64,000 nt of DNA from Bradyrhizobium sp. CCGUVB1N3 (GTDB taxonomy: Bacteria; Pseudomonadota; Alphaproteobacteria; Rhizobiales; Xanthobacteraceae), in NCBI RefSeq assembly GCF_024199925.1, contig NZ_JANADR010000001.1, positions 2,914,001 to 2,978,000 on the forward strand. The letters are read 5' to 3'. Positions 1 to 8,338 of this stretch are shown here, in pieces. The translations under genes were made by a program, and so were the position numbers. The notes below the pieces were generated by a model, which saw nothing but the letters and a program-made list of their open reading frames with translations, was not told the origin of the DNA and searched no databases. Positions within the stretch are counted from its first letter, which is position 1; every line of letters starts with the position of its first letter.

Positions 1-1167
1 CGAGATGGTCTGAGCGCTTTCGGCGACGATCTGCCCGAACTCGATCCGGTCATTTTCCACGAGCCGACCGAGTACGGCTGGCGCGGCTTGACCGCGCAGG
101 GCGAGGTGCTGGAAGTCAAGAGCGGCAACGGCGTGCCGGACTCGATCATCGTCGCGCGTGCTGGCAAGCCGATCGGCCGCCGCGCGGTCACAAACGACGT
201 GCCAGTCGATATCGACCGCTACCTTGCGCATTTCAATCGCGTGGTCGCGCTCTATCGCGACAACCAGATCGACGAGGCGCTGATAGAGTCGGACGCGACG
301 TTGAAGGCCGCGCCGACGCTTCGCGCCAGGTTCAATCGCGCGATGGTGCTGCTCGCGGCTGGCCGCTGGGCCGAGGGTCTCGACGAATATTGGCGCTGCG
401 AGCAGGAAGCGCCGTTCATGCGGGCCCAGGTGCGCGAGGCGCTGGACCGTGGCCTGCGCCCCTGGCGCGGCGAAGATGTGCGCGGCAAGCGGCTGCTGGT
501 GCTGCACGCGCACGGCTTCGGCGACACCATCATGATGCTGCGGTATCTGCCGAAGCTGCTTGCGATGGGTGCTGACGTTGCACTGGACATGCCGCCTGAG
601 CTGCAACGGCTGACGCGGCGTTGGCCCTCAGCCGATGACTGCGACTATTTCTGCCCCATCCTGCACCTGCTGCACTTCCTGCGCGTCACGCCCGACAGCG
701 TCGATGGCAGCCCGTACATGGCGATCGAGGCCGATCTGATCAGGCGCGTGCGGCTGGCACGGAATGGCCGCTATCGGATCGGCATCGCCTGGTCGATCGG
801 CAAGCCGAGCCATGGCGATTATCCGCGCGAGATACCGCTCGGCGAACTGATCGCAGCGCTGGGCGATGCCGAATTGCACAGCGTCCAGGTTCAGAACGCT
901 GATGAAGCGCGGGCCCTGGGCGTCCACGTCCATGAGTTCTCGGACTTCGCCGATTGCGCGGCGCTGATGATGCAGATGGACGAGATTGTCAGCGTCGATA
1001 CGGCGGCGCTGCACCTGGCCGGAGCGATCGGGCATCCGCGCGTAACCGCGCTGCTCTCGTATTGGGCCAGCTGGCGTTGGCTCGCGCCCTGGTACGCCGA
1101 CATGCGGCTGTGCCGTCAGGCCGCGGCAGGCGACTGGGCGAGCGCGCTCGCCGCTCTGCGCCGCTAA
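1..1167 (+). CDS. TPR plus family 9-like glycosyltransferase domain protein, 5' end outside window
   Basis: The frame is open from base 1, so the true start lies to the left. The 388 visible residues begin with an extension of unknown fold, then helical TPR-like sequence (ARFNRAMVLLAAGRWAEGL), then a Rossmann-like domain ending in VDTAALHLAGAIGHP and an SWRWLAPWYADMRLCRQ tail. That ending is typical of bacterial TPR/glycosyltransferase 9 (heptosyltransferase-like) proteins, which bind a nucleotide sugar near the conserved DTAxxHLAGA segment. It lies 18 bases before phage genes on the same strand, so it seems part of the prophage and may modify a virion or cell-surface glycan. The substrate cannot be inferred. 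The fold is fairly sure, the role is not. Confidence 0.75.
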   Translation, partial: RDGLSAFGDDLPELDPVIFHEPTEYGWRGLTAQGEVLEVKSGNGVPDSIIVARAGKPIGRRAVTNDVPVDIDRYLAHFNRVVALYRDNQIDEALIESDATLKAAPTLRARFNRAMVLLAAGRWAEGLDEYWRCEQEAPFMRAQVREALDRGLRPWRGEDVRGKRLLVLHAHGFGDTIMMLRYLPKLLAMGADVALDMPPELQRLTRRWPSADDCDYFCPILHLLHFLRVTPDSVDGSPYMAIEADLIRRVRLARNGRYRIGIAWSIGKPSHGDYPREIPLGELIAALGDAELHSVQVQNADEARALGVHVHEFSDFADCAALMMQMDEIVSVDTAALHLAGAIGHPRVTALLSYWASWRWLAPWYADMRLCRQAAAGDWASALAALRR

Positions 1168-1185
1168 CTCTTCGAAAGGATCGTC

Positions 1186-1668
1186 ATGCCGAAGCCAACA
1201 GCCTCGCGGCTGCGGGCATTGCTGCGCTACGACCCGTCCACGGGAGTGTTCACCTGGCGCGTTGACGGTCGAGGGTGTTACCAGCGCAAGGGCGCAAGGG
1301 CCGGAACGATCAACAGCAAAGGCTATCGGCAAATCTGCATCGATGGAGCGATCCATCTCTGCGGTCGGCTCGCCGTGCTTTGGATGACGGGCCGCTGGCC
1401 CATCGAACTTGTCGATCACCACAACCGCGTCAAGGACGATGATCGCTGGAGCAATCTGCGCGACGCCGACTATTCGCAGAATGGCGCGAACAGCCTAGCG
1501 CGAAAGGGCTGCAAGGGCGTCGTCCGCGCGCGGGGCAAGTACGAAGCGCGCATCAAGGTCAATTACCGAACGATCTATCTCGGCCGCTTCAATCGGCCAG
1601 AGGACGCGCATGCCGCCTATTTCGCCGCCGCCGAAAAGCACTTCGGTCAATTCGCGAGGAGGGCCTGA
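1186..1668 (+). CDS. HNH homing-type endonuclease with AP2-like DNA-binding tail
   Basis: A 160 aa protein with an N-terminal HNH_3-like region (YDPSTGVFTWR, then ELVDHHNRVKDDDRWSNLR with the His-His-Asn core) and a C-terminal AP2-like segment (GVVRARGKYEARIKV, YLGRF, EDAHAAYFAAAEKHFG). This two-domain plan is typical of free-standing phage endonucleases that spread by cutting alleles lacking the gene. An AAAGGA ribosome site lies 7 bases before the ATG. The stop overlaps the ATG of the capsid gene by one base, so it has been tucked neatly into the late operon. It is the first of five such genes in the prophage. Confidence 0.85.
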   Translation: MPKPTASRLRALLRYDPSTGVFTWRVDGRGCYQRKGARAGTINSKGYRQICIDGAIHLCGRLAVLWMTGRWPIELVDHHNRVKDDDRWSNLRDADYSQNGANSLARKGCKGVVRARGKYEARIKVNYRTIYLGRFNRPEDAHAAYFAAAEKHFGQFARRA

Positions 1669-3794
1669 TGGACGAGCGCGTCAAGCAGGACATCGAGCCG
1701 GATGACGGTGAAACTTATGAAGATTGGATGGATAGGTGCCTCGACGAACTCGGCGACGAGGACGCCTGCCAGCTGATCTGGGACAACGAGGGCGATGACG
1801 ACGAGTGCGCTGCGACCGGCATCAAGCACAAGACGCGCGCGGGCCAGCTCACCGGCCTCGAGTTCGTCCTCTCGGACGAAACGCCGGACCGCATGGACGA
1901 TGTCATTCTCAGCGACGGCTGGGACCTGAAGAACTTCAAGCGCAACCCGATTGCGCTGTTCAATCACAAGAGCGACTTCCCGATCGGGAAGTGGAGCAAC
2001 CTGCGCGTCGAGAACAAGCAGCTCCGGGGTCAGCTTGAGATGGCCCCGTTCGGCACGTCCGAGCGCATCGATGAAATCAGGAAGCTGATCGACGCGGGCA
2101 TCCTGCGCGCCGTCAGCGTCGGCTTCAGACCGCTCGAAAGCAAGCAGCGCGAAGGCAGCGACTGGGGCGTGACCTTCGTTCGAAGCGAGCTGGTCGAGAC
2201 GTCGCTGGTCGCAGTGCCAGCCAATCCAAACGCCTTGGCCGTGGCCAAGTCGCTGAACATCTCCCCGCAAACGATGGACCTCCTGTTCGCCAAGCACGGC
2301 AGCATAGACGCGAGGACCAGACGTCGCGGGATCACTGGCGAGCAAGCCAAGACATCTCGTAATCGAAAGGGCAGCGCCATGTCTGGCCTGGCTCAACGCA
2401 TTACCGACTTGGAGGCGCAGATCGTCGCCAAGCGGGACCTCCTCGAAGCCCATCTCGCCAAGATGGACGACAGCAACGTCAGCGACGCCGACCTGGAGAT
2501 GACCAGCAGGTTCAATTCCGACATCGCCCAGCTCGAAAAGACCCGCTCGGCGCTGGTCGACTCCGAGAAGCTGCTGGCGAAGTCCTCGGCCGACGGCAAC
2601 GGCGCAAGCCGCAGCCGCTCGCTCTCGACGACCGTGATCACGGGCGCGGATCGCGAGCGCATCGCCGCTCCCGCGATCATCGTCAATCGCAAGAAGGACC
2701 TCGATCTGCTCGACTACATCGTGCGCGGCGCCACGGTGGCGGTGATCGCCAGGGTGACCAACAAGTCGGTCGAGGAGACGCGGCAGCGCATCTACGGCGA
2801 CGACGAAGGCACCAAGGCCATCGTCGAGATCGTCACCCGCGCGGCTTCGGCCCCGGCGATGACCACCGTCACCGGCTGGGCGCAGGAACTGGCGCAGACG
2901 ACCTATGCCGATCTGATGCCGCTCCTGATGCCGAAGGCGATCCTGACCCGCCTTGCGCCGAAAGGCCTGACGTTGGACTTCGGCACCTCTGGCCGCATCG
3001 TCATCCCGACCCGCTCGCGCACGCCGTCGCTGGCTGGCTCGTTCGTCGGCGAAGGCATGGCGATCCCCGTTCGGCAGGGTGCGTTCACCTCGCAGACGCT
3101 TACGCCGAAGAAGATGGCCGTGATCTCGACCTGGACACGGGAGATGGGCGACCATTCCGTTCCCGCGATTGAGGGCCTGATCCGCCAGGCGATCCAGGAG
3201 GACACCAGCGTCGCCGTCGACTCGGTCCTGATCGACGCCAACCCGGCGACCACGATCAGGCCCGCTGGCCTGCTCAGCGGCGTGGCGGCGACCGGCGCGA
3301 CGGCGGGCGGTGGCATCGCGGCGCTGGTCGGCGACATTACCGCGCTGATCAACTCCATCAGCACGGCGACCTACGGCAACGTGCGCAATCTGGTCTGGCT
3401 CGCCAACCAGACCGACTTGCTGCGGGCCTCGCTGCTCTCGGCGGCCAACATCGGCATCTTCCCGTTCAAGGCAGAGATCGCCGCCGGTTCGCTGAACGGC
3501 ATCCCGATCATCGACAGCGCCACGGTCGCTCCGAAGACCCTGATGCTGGTCGATGCTGCCGACTTCGCCGTCGTCGGCGGCGAGGCTCCGCGCATGGAGA
3601 TGAGCGACCAAGCCACGCTGCATATGGAGGACACCAACCCGACCGATCTGGTCGCTGGGTCGCCTGGCACGGTGGCCTCGCCGCAGCGCTCGCTGTTCCA
3701 GACGGACTCGCTCGCTCTGCGCATGGTGATGCCGCTCAACTGGGTCCAGCGCCGGGCAGGCACCGTCGCCTGGACGCAGAACGTCACCTGGTGA
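1668..3794 (+). CDS. Fused HK97-type prohead protease and major capsid protein
   Basis: One 708 aa frame carries two head functions. Residues about 50-210 form an HK97-type (S78-like) prohead protease, with His in NPIALFNHKSDFPIG, Ser in ILRAVSVGFRP, and ELVETSLVAVPANP after it. A coiled-coil scaffold-like stretch follows (about 240-310). The rest is an HK97-fold major capsid protein (RIVIPTRSRTPSLAGSFVGEG, MAVISTWTREM, LNGIPIIDSATV). The protease would cleave the scaffold region during capsid maturation. An acidic N-terminus of about 45 residues precedes the protease. The RBS is GGAGGG and the ATG overlaps the TGA of the preceding gene. Protease-capsid fusions are known in prophages. Confidence 0.93.
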   Translation: MDERVKQDIEPDDGETYEDWMDRCLDELGDEDACQLIWDNEGDDDECAATGIKHKTRAGQLTGLEFVLSDETPDRMDDVILSDGWDLKNFKRNPIALFNHKSDFPIGKWSNLRVENKQLRGQLEMAPFGTSERIDEIRKLIDAGILRAVSVGFRPLESKQREGSDWGVTFVRSELVETSLVAVPANPNALAVAKSLNISPQTMDLLFAKHGSIDARTRRRGITGEQAKTSRNRKGSAMSGLAQRITDLEAQIVAKRDLLEAHLAKMDDSNVSDADLEMTSRFNSDIAQLEKTRSALVDSEKLLAKSSADGNGASRSRSLSTTVITGADRERIAAPAIIVNRKKDLDLLDYIVRGATVAVIARVTNKSVEETRQRIYGDDEGTKAIVEIVTRAASAPAMTTVTGWAQELAQTTYADLMPLLMPKAILTRLAPKGLTLDFGTSGRIVIPTRSRTPSLAGSFVGEGMAIPVRQGAFTSQTLTPKKMAVISTWTREMGDHSVPAIEGLIRQAIQEDTSVAVDSVLIDANPATTIRPAGLLSGVAATGATAGGGIAALVGDITALINSISTATYGNVRNLVWLANQTDLLRASLLSAANIGIFPFKAEIAAGSLNGIPIIDSATVAPKTLMLVDAADFAVVGGEAPRMEMSDQATLHMEDTNPTDLVAGSPGTVASPQRSLFQTDSLALRMVMPLNWVQRRAGTVAWTQNVTW

Positions 3795-3857
3795 CCAGCG
3801 CTGACCGTGCGCTGTCTTGAGCAGCGCACGGCCATCCCCAACGAGGAGGATTTCCCC

Positions 3858-4148
3858 ATGACGACCAAACTTGCAGACGATCCGCAGACCGAGGCCGCTA
3901 AGAAAGCGGTCGCAGACGAGAAGAAGGCCAGCGACAAGTCGCGTACCGAGTTTGCCGAGCGCACCAAGGGCAAGCCGACGCCGACGCAGGAGGAGAATGA
4001 TCTCGCGATGTGCGGCGCGCATATCCTTGAGCACGAGGACGATGGCAGCGGTCCCGACCCGCACCAGGCCAAGGTCCTTGAGGCCGAGAAGCCGAGCGCG
4101 CGGCCTGCCGGGAACTACCAGACCAGGTCGGCGCATCGCAGCGAGTGA
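3858..4148 (+). CDS. Small acidic and lysine-rich phage protein between capsid and portal
   Basis: A 96 aa hydrophilic protein, MTTKLADDPQTEAAKKAVADE at its start, with no recognised domain. The start was chosen because GAGGAGG lies 9 bases before this ATG, although the frame is open 51 bases further upstream. It is rich in Lys and Glu and has no membrane segment. Its position between capsid and portal suggests a head decoration or completion role, but nothing in the sequence proves this. Confidence 0.6.
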   Translation: MTTKLADDPQTEAAKKAVADEKKASDKSRTEFAERTKGKPTPTQEENDLAMCGAHILEHEDDGSGPDPHQAKVLEAEKPSARPAGNYQTRSAHRSE

Positions 4149-4154
4149 CCGGGT

Positions 4155-5555
4155 GTGGGAGACTGGCTGTCGCGCGTTGCCAATCGGCTGATCGGAAAGA
4201 CCGAGGGCGAATACCATCCCGGCCCATGGTATTTGCCGATCACGGGCGGCTGGATTCCCGCTGGCGTGGGCGATTATCTGAACTGGTGGCAGAAGGGTTA
4301 CGACCTTATCGGGCTGTCAGCGCAATCGGCCATGGTCGAGGCCTGCGTCTCGGCCTATGCGCAAACCGTCGCCATGTGCCCCGGCGATCACTGGCGGCTC
4401 AACAGCAAGGGCGGGCGTGACCGGGTCAAGAACTCGGCGCTCGCCCGTTTGCTGCGTCATCCCAACGACTATCAGTCGATCAGTGATTTCCTGCTGAATG
4501 CGACGCGGGCGCTGTACCTCGACGGCAACTGCTATGCGCTGGCGCTGCGGAACGACCGCTACGAGGTCGACGAGCTGCACCTGATGAAGTCGGAGCAGTC
4601 GTTTCCGCGCATCGCGGTCGGCGGCGAAATCTTCTACCAGTTGCACGGTAACGACGTGATCTCGGCGCGGCTCGGTGAGTCCACGGTCCTGGTGCCGATG
4701 CGTGACGTGTTGCATATCCGGCTGCACACGCTGAAGCACCGCTATCCGGTGCCGCTGATCGGCGAGAGCCCGATCGTCGCCGCCTATGGCGACATCGGCG
4801 TCGGCAACGCCATCGCGCGGCAGCAGCAGTCCTTTTACATGAACGAGGCGCGGCCCTCGGCGGTGCTGTCCACCGACCTGGTGCTGGACAAGGACCAGGT
4901 CCAGGCGCTGCGCGACCGCTGGAACGACCAGGCCAAGGGCCTGCACCAGGGCGGCACCCCGATCCTGACGGCGGGGCTGAAGGTCCAGCCCTGGTCAGTC
5001 GCCGGCAGGGACGCGGCGACCGCCGAGATGCTCAAGCTGACGAACGAGCACATCGCGCTCGCCTTCCGCATCCCGCTGCAGATCCTCGGTCTCGGCGGCG
5101 CAGCCTACGGCTCGACCGAACTGCTGATGCAAAGCTGGATCGCTTCGGGCCTCGGCTTCTGCCTCAACCACATCGAGGAAGCCTTCGGCGTGCTGTTCGG
5201 GTTGAAAGGCCAGCCCGACGAATATGTCGAGTTCGATACGGCGGCATTGCTGCGGTCGGCGATGAAGGATCGCATCGAAGCGCTGGCGCGCGGGGTCCAA
5301 GGCGGCATCTTCGCGCCCAACGAGGCCCGTCAGCAAGAGGGCCTCGATGCTGTCGCGTTCGGCGACGAGCCGCGCGTGCAGCAGCAAGTCGTCCCGTTGA
5401 GCGCAGCGGGCAAAATCCCGGCATCGCCTGCGCCGCCATCGGCTCCACCGGCACCGCTCCCGTCCGAAAAAGGCAATCGCGATGACATTCAACGGGAAGT
5501 CAGAAACCTATTTAGACTCACCGAGCACATCGGACGGCGGCGACTTGCTCCTTGA
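4155..5555 (+). CDS. Phage portal protein (HK97 type)
   Basis: A 466 aa protein of the usual length for HK97-type portals, which form the dodecameric ring through which DNA enters the capsid. Family-like stretches are ALARLLRHPNDYQSISDFLLN, LHLMKSEQSFPRI, VLHIRLHT, GESPIVAAYGDIGVG and LAFRIPLQILGLGGAAYGSTE. The start is GTG with a weak ribosome site, seven bases after the previous stop. The C-terminus is Pro/Ala-rich and overlaps the next gene by 74 bases. The portal follows the capsid gene here, whereas the usual order is portal, protease, capsid. Confidence 0.9.
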   Translation: MGDWLSRVANRLIGKTEGEYHPGPWYLPITGGWIPAGVGDYLNWWQKGYDLIGLSAQSAMVEACVSAYAQTVAMCPGDHWRLNSKGGRDRVKNSALARLLRHPNDYQSISDFLLNATRALYLDGNCYALALRNDRYEVDELHLMKSEQSFPRIAVGGEIFYQLHGNDVISARLGESTVLVPMRDVLHIRLHTLKHRYPVPLIGESPIVAAYGDIGVGNAIARQQQSFYMNEARPSAVLSTDLVLDKDQVQALRDRWNDQAKGLHQGGTPILTAGLKVQPWSVAGRDAATAEMLKLTNEHIALAFRIPLQILGLGGAAYGSTELLMQSWIASGLGFCLNHIEEAFGVLFGLKGQPDEYVEFDTAALLRSAMKDRIEALARGVQGGIFAPNEARQQEGLDAVAFGDEPRVQQQVVPLSAAGKIPASPAPPSAPPAPLPSEKGNRDDIQREVRNLFRLTEHIGRRRLAP

Positions 5556-6960
5556 CGCCTGGCGCGAGGCCCTGGCTCAGGTGCTGGAGGCCCAGCAGTG
5601 GCAATGGCAGCGCGAGCGCGCCCTCATCGAGGCGCAAGCCGCAGCGACCGTTTCAGAGTTCAGGGCCCACGTCTCGGAGCTGAAGGCCCAGCTCGCGACG
5701 CTGCGCGGCGAGTTCGCTGAGCTGATCAATGCGCGCCTGGCCGAACTGCGGAACGGCGCGGATGGCGCAGCGGGTGAGCCTGGACCTCCAGGCCTGCCTG
5801 GCCTTCCCGGCGAGAAAGGCGAACCAGGCGAGCGAGGTCTGCAGGGCGAGCGTGGACCAGAGGGCGGGCTCGGCGAGCGCGGCGATCCCGGTGAGCCCGG
5901 GCTGCAAGGTGAGCGCGGGCTTGACGGTGCCCCCGGCGAGCGCGGCGAGAAAGGCGATCCAGGCGAACGCGGCGATCCCGGCGAGCCCGGGCCGCAAGGT
6001 GAGCACGGGCTTGACGGTGCCCCCGGGGAACGCGGCGAGAAAGGCGATCCAGGTGAGCGCGGCGATCCCGGCGAGCCTGGGCCGCAAGGTGAGCACGGGC
6101 TTGACGGTGCCCCCGGGGAACGCGGCGAGAAAGGCGATCCAGGCGAGCGCGGCGATCCAGGTGAGCCCGGGCTGCAAGGTGAGCGCGGGCTTGACGGTAC
6201 CCCCGGGGAACGCGGCGAGAAAGGTGATCCCGGCAAGCGCGGCGATCCAGGTGAGCCGGGGCCACAAGGCGAGCCCGGAGAACAGGGCGAGCGAGGACAC
6301 GATGGCGCGCAAGGCGAAAAAGGCGATCCCGGCGAAAAAGGCCAGGCAGGCGGCGAAGGCCCCCAAGGCGAACCCGGTCCGCGCGGCGAGCAAGGCGAGC
6401 GTGGCGAAAAGGGCGAGCCCGGTCAGGACGGCAAGAACGGCGCGCCGGGGGAGCTGAAGTGCGCGAGCCCGTTTGCCGAGGGCTCCGTCCACTATGAGGG
6501 CGATATCGTCACGCACCACGGCTCGACCTACCAGGCCAGGTGCGACACCGCTCGCGCACCGCCACATTCCGATTGGTCCTGCATCGCGGCTGCGGGCCGT
6601 AACGCCACCATGCCGATAATCTGCGGCACCTATCGCGAAGGCGAGACGTACAAGTTCCTGAACATCGTGGCGCTCAACGGCTCCGCGTTCGTCGCGCGCT
6701 GCGATGATCCGGGACCGTGCCCAGGCGACGGCTGGCAGCTGATCGCCTCGGCGGGTCGCCAGGGCAAGCCGGGGCCGAAAGGCGAGCGCGGCGAGCCTGG
6801 TCCGCGCGGACTGCCCGGAACGAACGCTGCGGCCATCGTTCGGTGGGAAGTCAACCGCGCGGCCTACACCATCACACCCGTCATGTCGGATGGCAGCCAG
6901 GCCGCGCCGATCAACGTCCGCGCGCTGTTCGAGCAGTATCACGAGGAAAGCGATGGCTGA
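5482..6960 (+). CDS. Collagen-like phage protein with carbohydrate-binding-type module
   Basis: A 492 aa protein in three parts. Residues about 20-90 are a likely trimerising coiled coil (ALAQVLEAQQWQWQRERALI, then ATLRGEFAELINARLAELR). About 95-325 are continuous Gly-X-Y triplets (EPGPPGLPGLPGEKGEPGER), which form collagen triple helices. The next part has two repeats like CBM5/12 chitin-binding modules (FAEGSVHYEGDIVTHHGSTY with DWSCIAAAG, then YREGETYKFLNIVALNGSAF with GDGWQLIASAG), then a short second collagen stretch. It may be a head fibre, since it sits between portal and connector genes. The start is uncertain: ATG 5482 overlaps the portal by 74 bases, and TTG or GTG codons near 5545 and 5581 are alternatives. 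Confidence 0.85.
   Translation: MTFNGKSETYLDSPSTSDGGDLLLDAWREALAQVLEAQQWQWQRERALIEAQAAATVSEFRAHVSELKAQLATLRGEFAELINARLAELRNGADGAAGEPGPPGLPGLPGEKGEPGERGLQGERGPEGGLGERGDPGEPGLQGERGLDGAPGERGEKGDPGERGDPGEPGPQGEHGLDGAPGERGEKGDPGERGDPGEPGPQGEHGLDGAPGERGEKGDPGERGDPGEPGLQGERGLDGTPGERGEKGDPGKRGDPGEPGPQGEPGEQGERGHDGAQGEKGDPGEKGQAGGEGPQGEPGPRGEQGERGEKGEPGQDGKNGAPGELKCASPFAEGSVHYEGDIVTHHGSTYQARCDTARAPPHSDWSCIAAAGRNATMPIICGTYREGETYKFLNIVALNGSAFVARCDDPGPCPGDGWQLIASAGRQGKPGPKGERGEPGPRGLPGTNAAAIVRWEVNRAAYTITPVMSDGSQAAPINVRALFEQYHEESDG
5879..6290 (+). repeat. 90-bp tandem repeats coding ten Gly-X-Y triplets each
   Basis: The motif GCGGCGATCCCGG or its close variant recurs at about 5879, 5969, 6059, 6149 and 6239, a 90-base period. 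Units are nearly identical and differ mostly at silent sites. Each codes 30 residues of the collagen-like stalk, so unit number can change stalk length in steps of ten triplets. Confidence 0.85.
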
Positions 6961-7606
6961 CATCAGCGTCAACGTGATCACGCCAGCCGCCAGCTACGAC
7001 CTGGCGTCGCTCGACGAGATCAAGGCGCTGATCGGCATTGCGTCGACTGACACCAGCGAAGATGACCTGTTGCAGATGTGGATCACGACCTATTCCGACA
7101 TCATCGCAACGACGTGCCGCCGGGTCTTTGCCAAGGAAACGGTCCTCGAAACCTGGCGCGGTGACACCAAGCCGTTCGATACCGACAATGGGCGGGTCTT
7201 TCTCACACACTATCCGGTCGCTGATGGCGACATCCAGTCTGTCACCGGACCCGATGGCGCGGACCTTAGCGGCACCTACGAGTTGGAGAACGCCAGCGGC
7301 AAGCTGCAGTTTTTCAACACGTCCTGGAGCGAGCCGATCCGCATCACCTACACGGGCGGCTATGAGCTGCCCGACGAAGCGCCGCCCGCGCTCAAGCAGG
7401 CGCTGGCGTTGCTGGTTCAGAGCGCGCGGGTGTGGCAATCGCGCTCGATGACGGCGGGCGTGCGCTCGATCTCGCATCGCGAGTCGCGTGTGCAGTTTTT
7501 CGACGTGAACCAGGCGCTGGAGAAGATGGGCGGCCCAGGGCCGCTCGGCATGGCGGCCGGAATGGTTGAGCCGCTGCTGTCGGCGTACATGCGCTACTAT
7601 GTTTGA
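6953..7606 (+). CDS. Phage head-tail connector protein (gp6-like)
   Basis: A 217 aa protein resembling the helical head-tail connector family: DLASLDEIKALIGIASTDTS followed by DDLLQMWITTYSDIIATTCRR is the typical N-terminal helical bundle. The middle (ETWRGDTKPFDTDNGRVFLT, YPVADGDIQSVTGPDG) is a beta domain also found in connector proteins, and LKQALALLVQSARVWQSRS is near the C-terminus. The ATG overlaps the end of the collagen gene (ATGGCTGA), indicating coupling. Connectors of this family dock under the portal ring. Confidence 0.75.
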   Translation: MADISVNVITPAASYDLASLDEIKALIGIASTDTSEDDLLQMWITTYSDIIATTCRRVFAKETVLETWRGDTKPFDTDNGRVFLTHYPVADGDIQSVTGPDGADLSGTYELENASGKLQFFNTSWSEPIRITYTGGYELPDEAPPALKQALALLVQSARVWQSRSMTAGVRSISHRESRVQFFDVNQALEKMGGPGPLGMAAGMVEPLLSAYMRYYV

Positions 7607-7991
7607 GATCAAGGTCGAAGGCGTCAGCGAACTGCTGAAAAACTTCGACACGTTCGGCAAACAACTCGACGAGCTTCATAAGCAGGCGCCCGAGGAGCTG
7701 GTCGACTGGCAGCGCACCGACATGCGCCGCAAGTATCCGAACATCACCGTCAGCCAGGACCAGGACGAGACGACATCGGAAACCGACATCTGGCCGCGCT
7801 CGCGAAACGAGCAGCCCGGAAGCGGCTTCCGCAGGCCCAGGCGGCCGGCGCTCGCAGCGCCGAAGCAGTATCGCGCGAAGGGCGCGGGCCGCGCGCCGCC
7901 GTCGACGCGCCCGATCCTGCGCACAGAGCTGTTCACCAAGCTGGTTGACCGGATGACGAGGCTTCTGACCGAGGCGATGAAATGGCCGTGA
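7599..7991 (+). CDS. Probable head-tail joining protein (HK97 gp10-like)
   Basis: A 130 aa protein starting MFEIKVEGVSELLKNFDTFG, which resembles the start of HK97 gp10-like tail-completion proteins. The rest is basic and ends in a helix (LFTKLVDRMTRLLTEAMKWP). The ATG lies 8 bases inside the end of the connector gene. The order connector, gp10-like, small protein, terminator-like protein is the standard neck module, which supports the call more than the sequence does. Confidence 0.55.
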   Translation: MFEIKVEGVSELLKNFDTFGKQLDELHKQAPEELVDWQRTDMRRKYPNITVSQDQDETTSETDIWPRSRNEQPGSGFRRPRRPALAAPKQYRAKGAGRAPPSTRPILRTELFTKLVDRMTRLLTEAMKWP

Positions 7992-8338
7992 ACCTGGACG
8001 TGCTCTTGCAGTCGCCCATCTTCGATTTCTGGGCGGTTGATTGCACGTTCGTCCCGCTGAAGTCGCAGCCGTCTGCAGGCAGCTATCCGGGGCGCGGCAT
8101 CCTCAACACCTATTCGACCGACGTGACCGCGCTCGACGGCTCGCTGTACTCCGACCAGCGCACTATCCTCGACATCCGCGAGAGTGAGTTCGCGGCGCTG
8201 CCGATGCAGAACGATCACGTCATCATCCCGGTCGACTGCAACAATGTGCCGAAGGGCGAGTACCAGATCGTCGATGCGGTCAGCGATGGCGGCGGACAGA
8301 CCATGCTGACCATCCGCAAGTACGAAACGGTCATGTGA
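7982..8338 (+). CDS. Phage neck protein of unknown family
   Basis: A 118 aa protein (MAVNLDVLLQSPIFDFWAVD at its start, GEYQIVDAVSDGGGQTMLTI near its end) with mostly beta-strand character and no membrane segment. It overlaps both neighbours (10 bases upstream, TGATG downstream), so it is translated with the neck genes. Its size and position suit a head-tail adaptor or stopper; no conserved motif confirms it. Confidence 0.6.
   Translation: MAVNLDVLLQSPIFDFWAVDCTFVPLKSQPSAGSYPGRGILNTYSTDVTALDGSLYSDQRTILDIRESEFAALPMQNDHVIIPVDCNNVPKGEYQIVDAVSDGGGQTMLTIRKYETVM

Noticed and set aside
1647..4217. 856 aa open frame on the - strand opposite the capsid gene
   Set aside because: It mirrors the codon pattern of the protease-capsid gene, is Arg/Gly/Asp-rich without domain motifs, and the + strand gene is certain.
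5879..6290. Tandem repeats considered as a CRISPR array
   Set aside because: The units are contiguous without spacers and code an uninterrupted collagen-like stalk.
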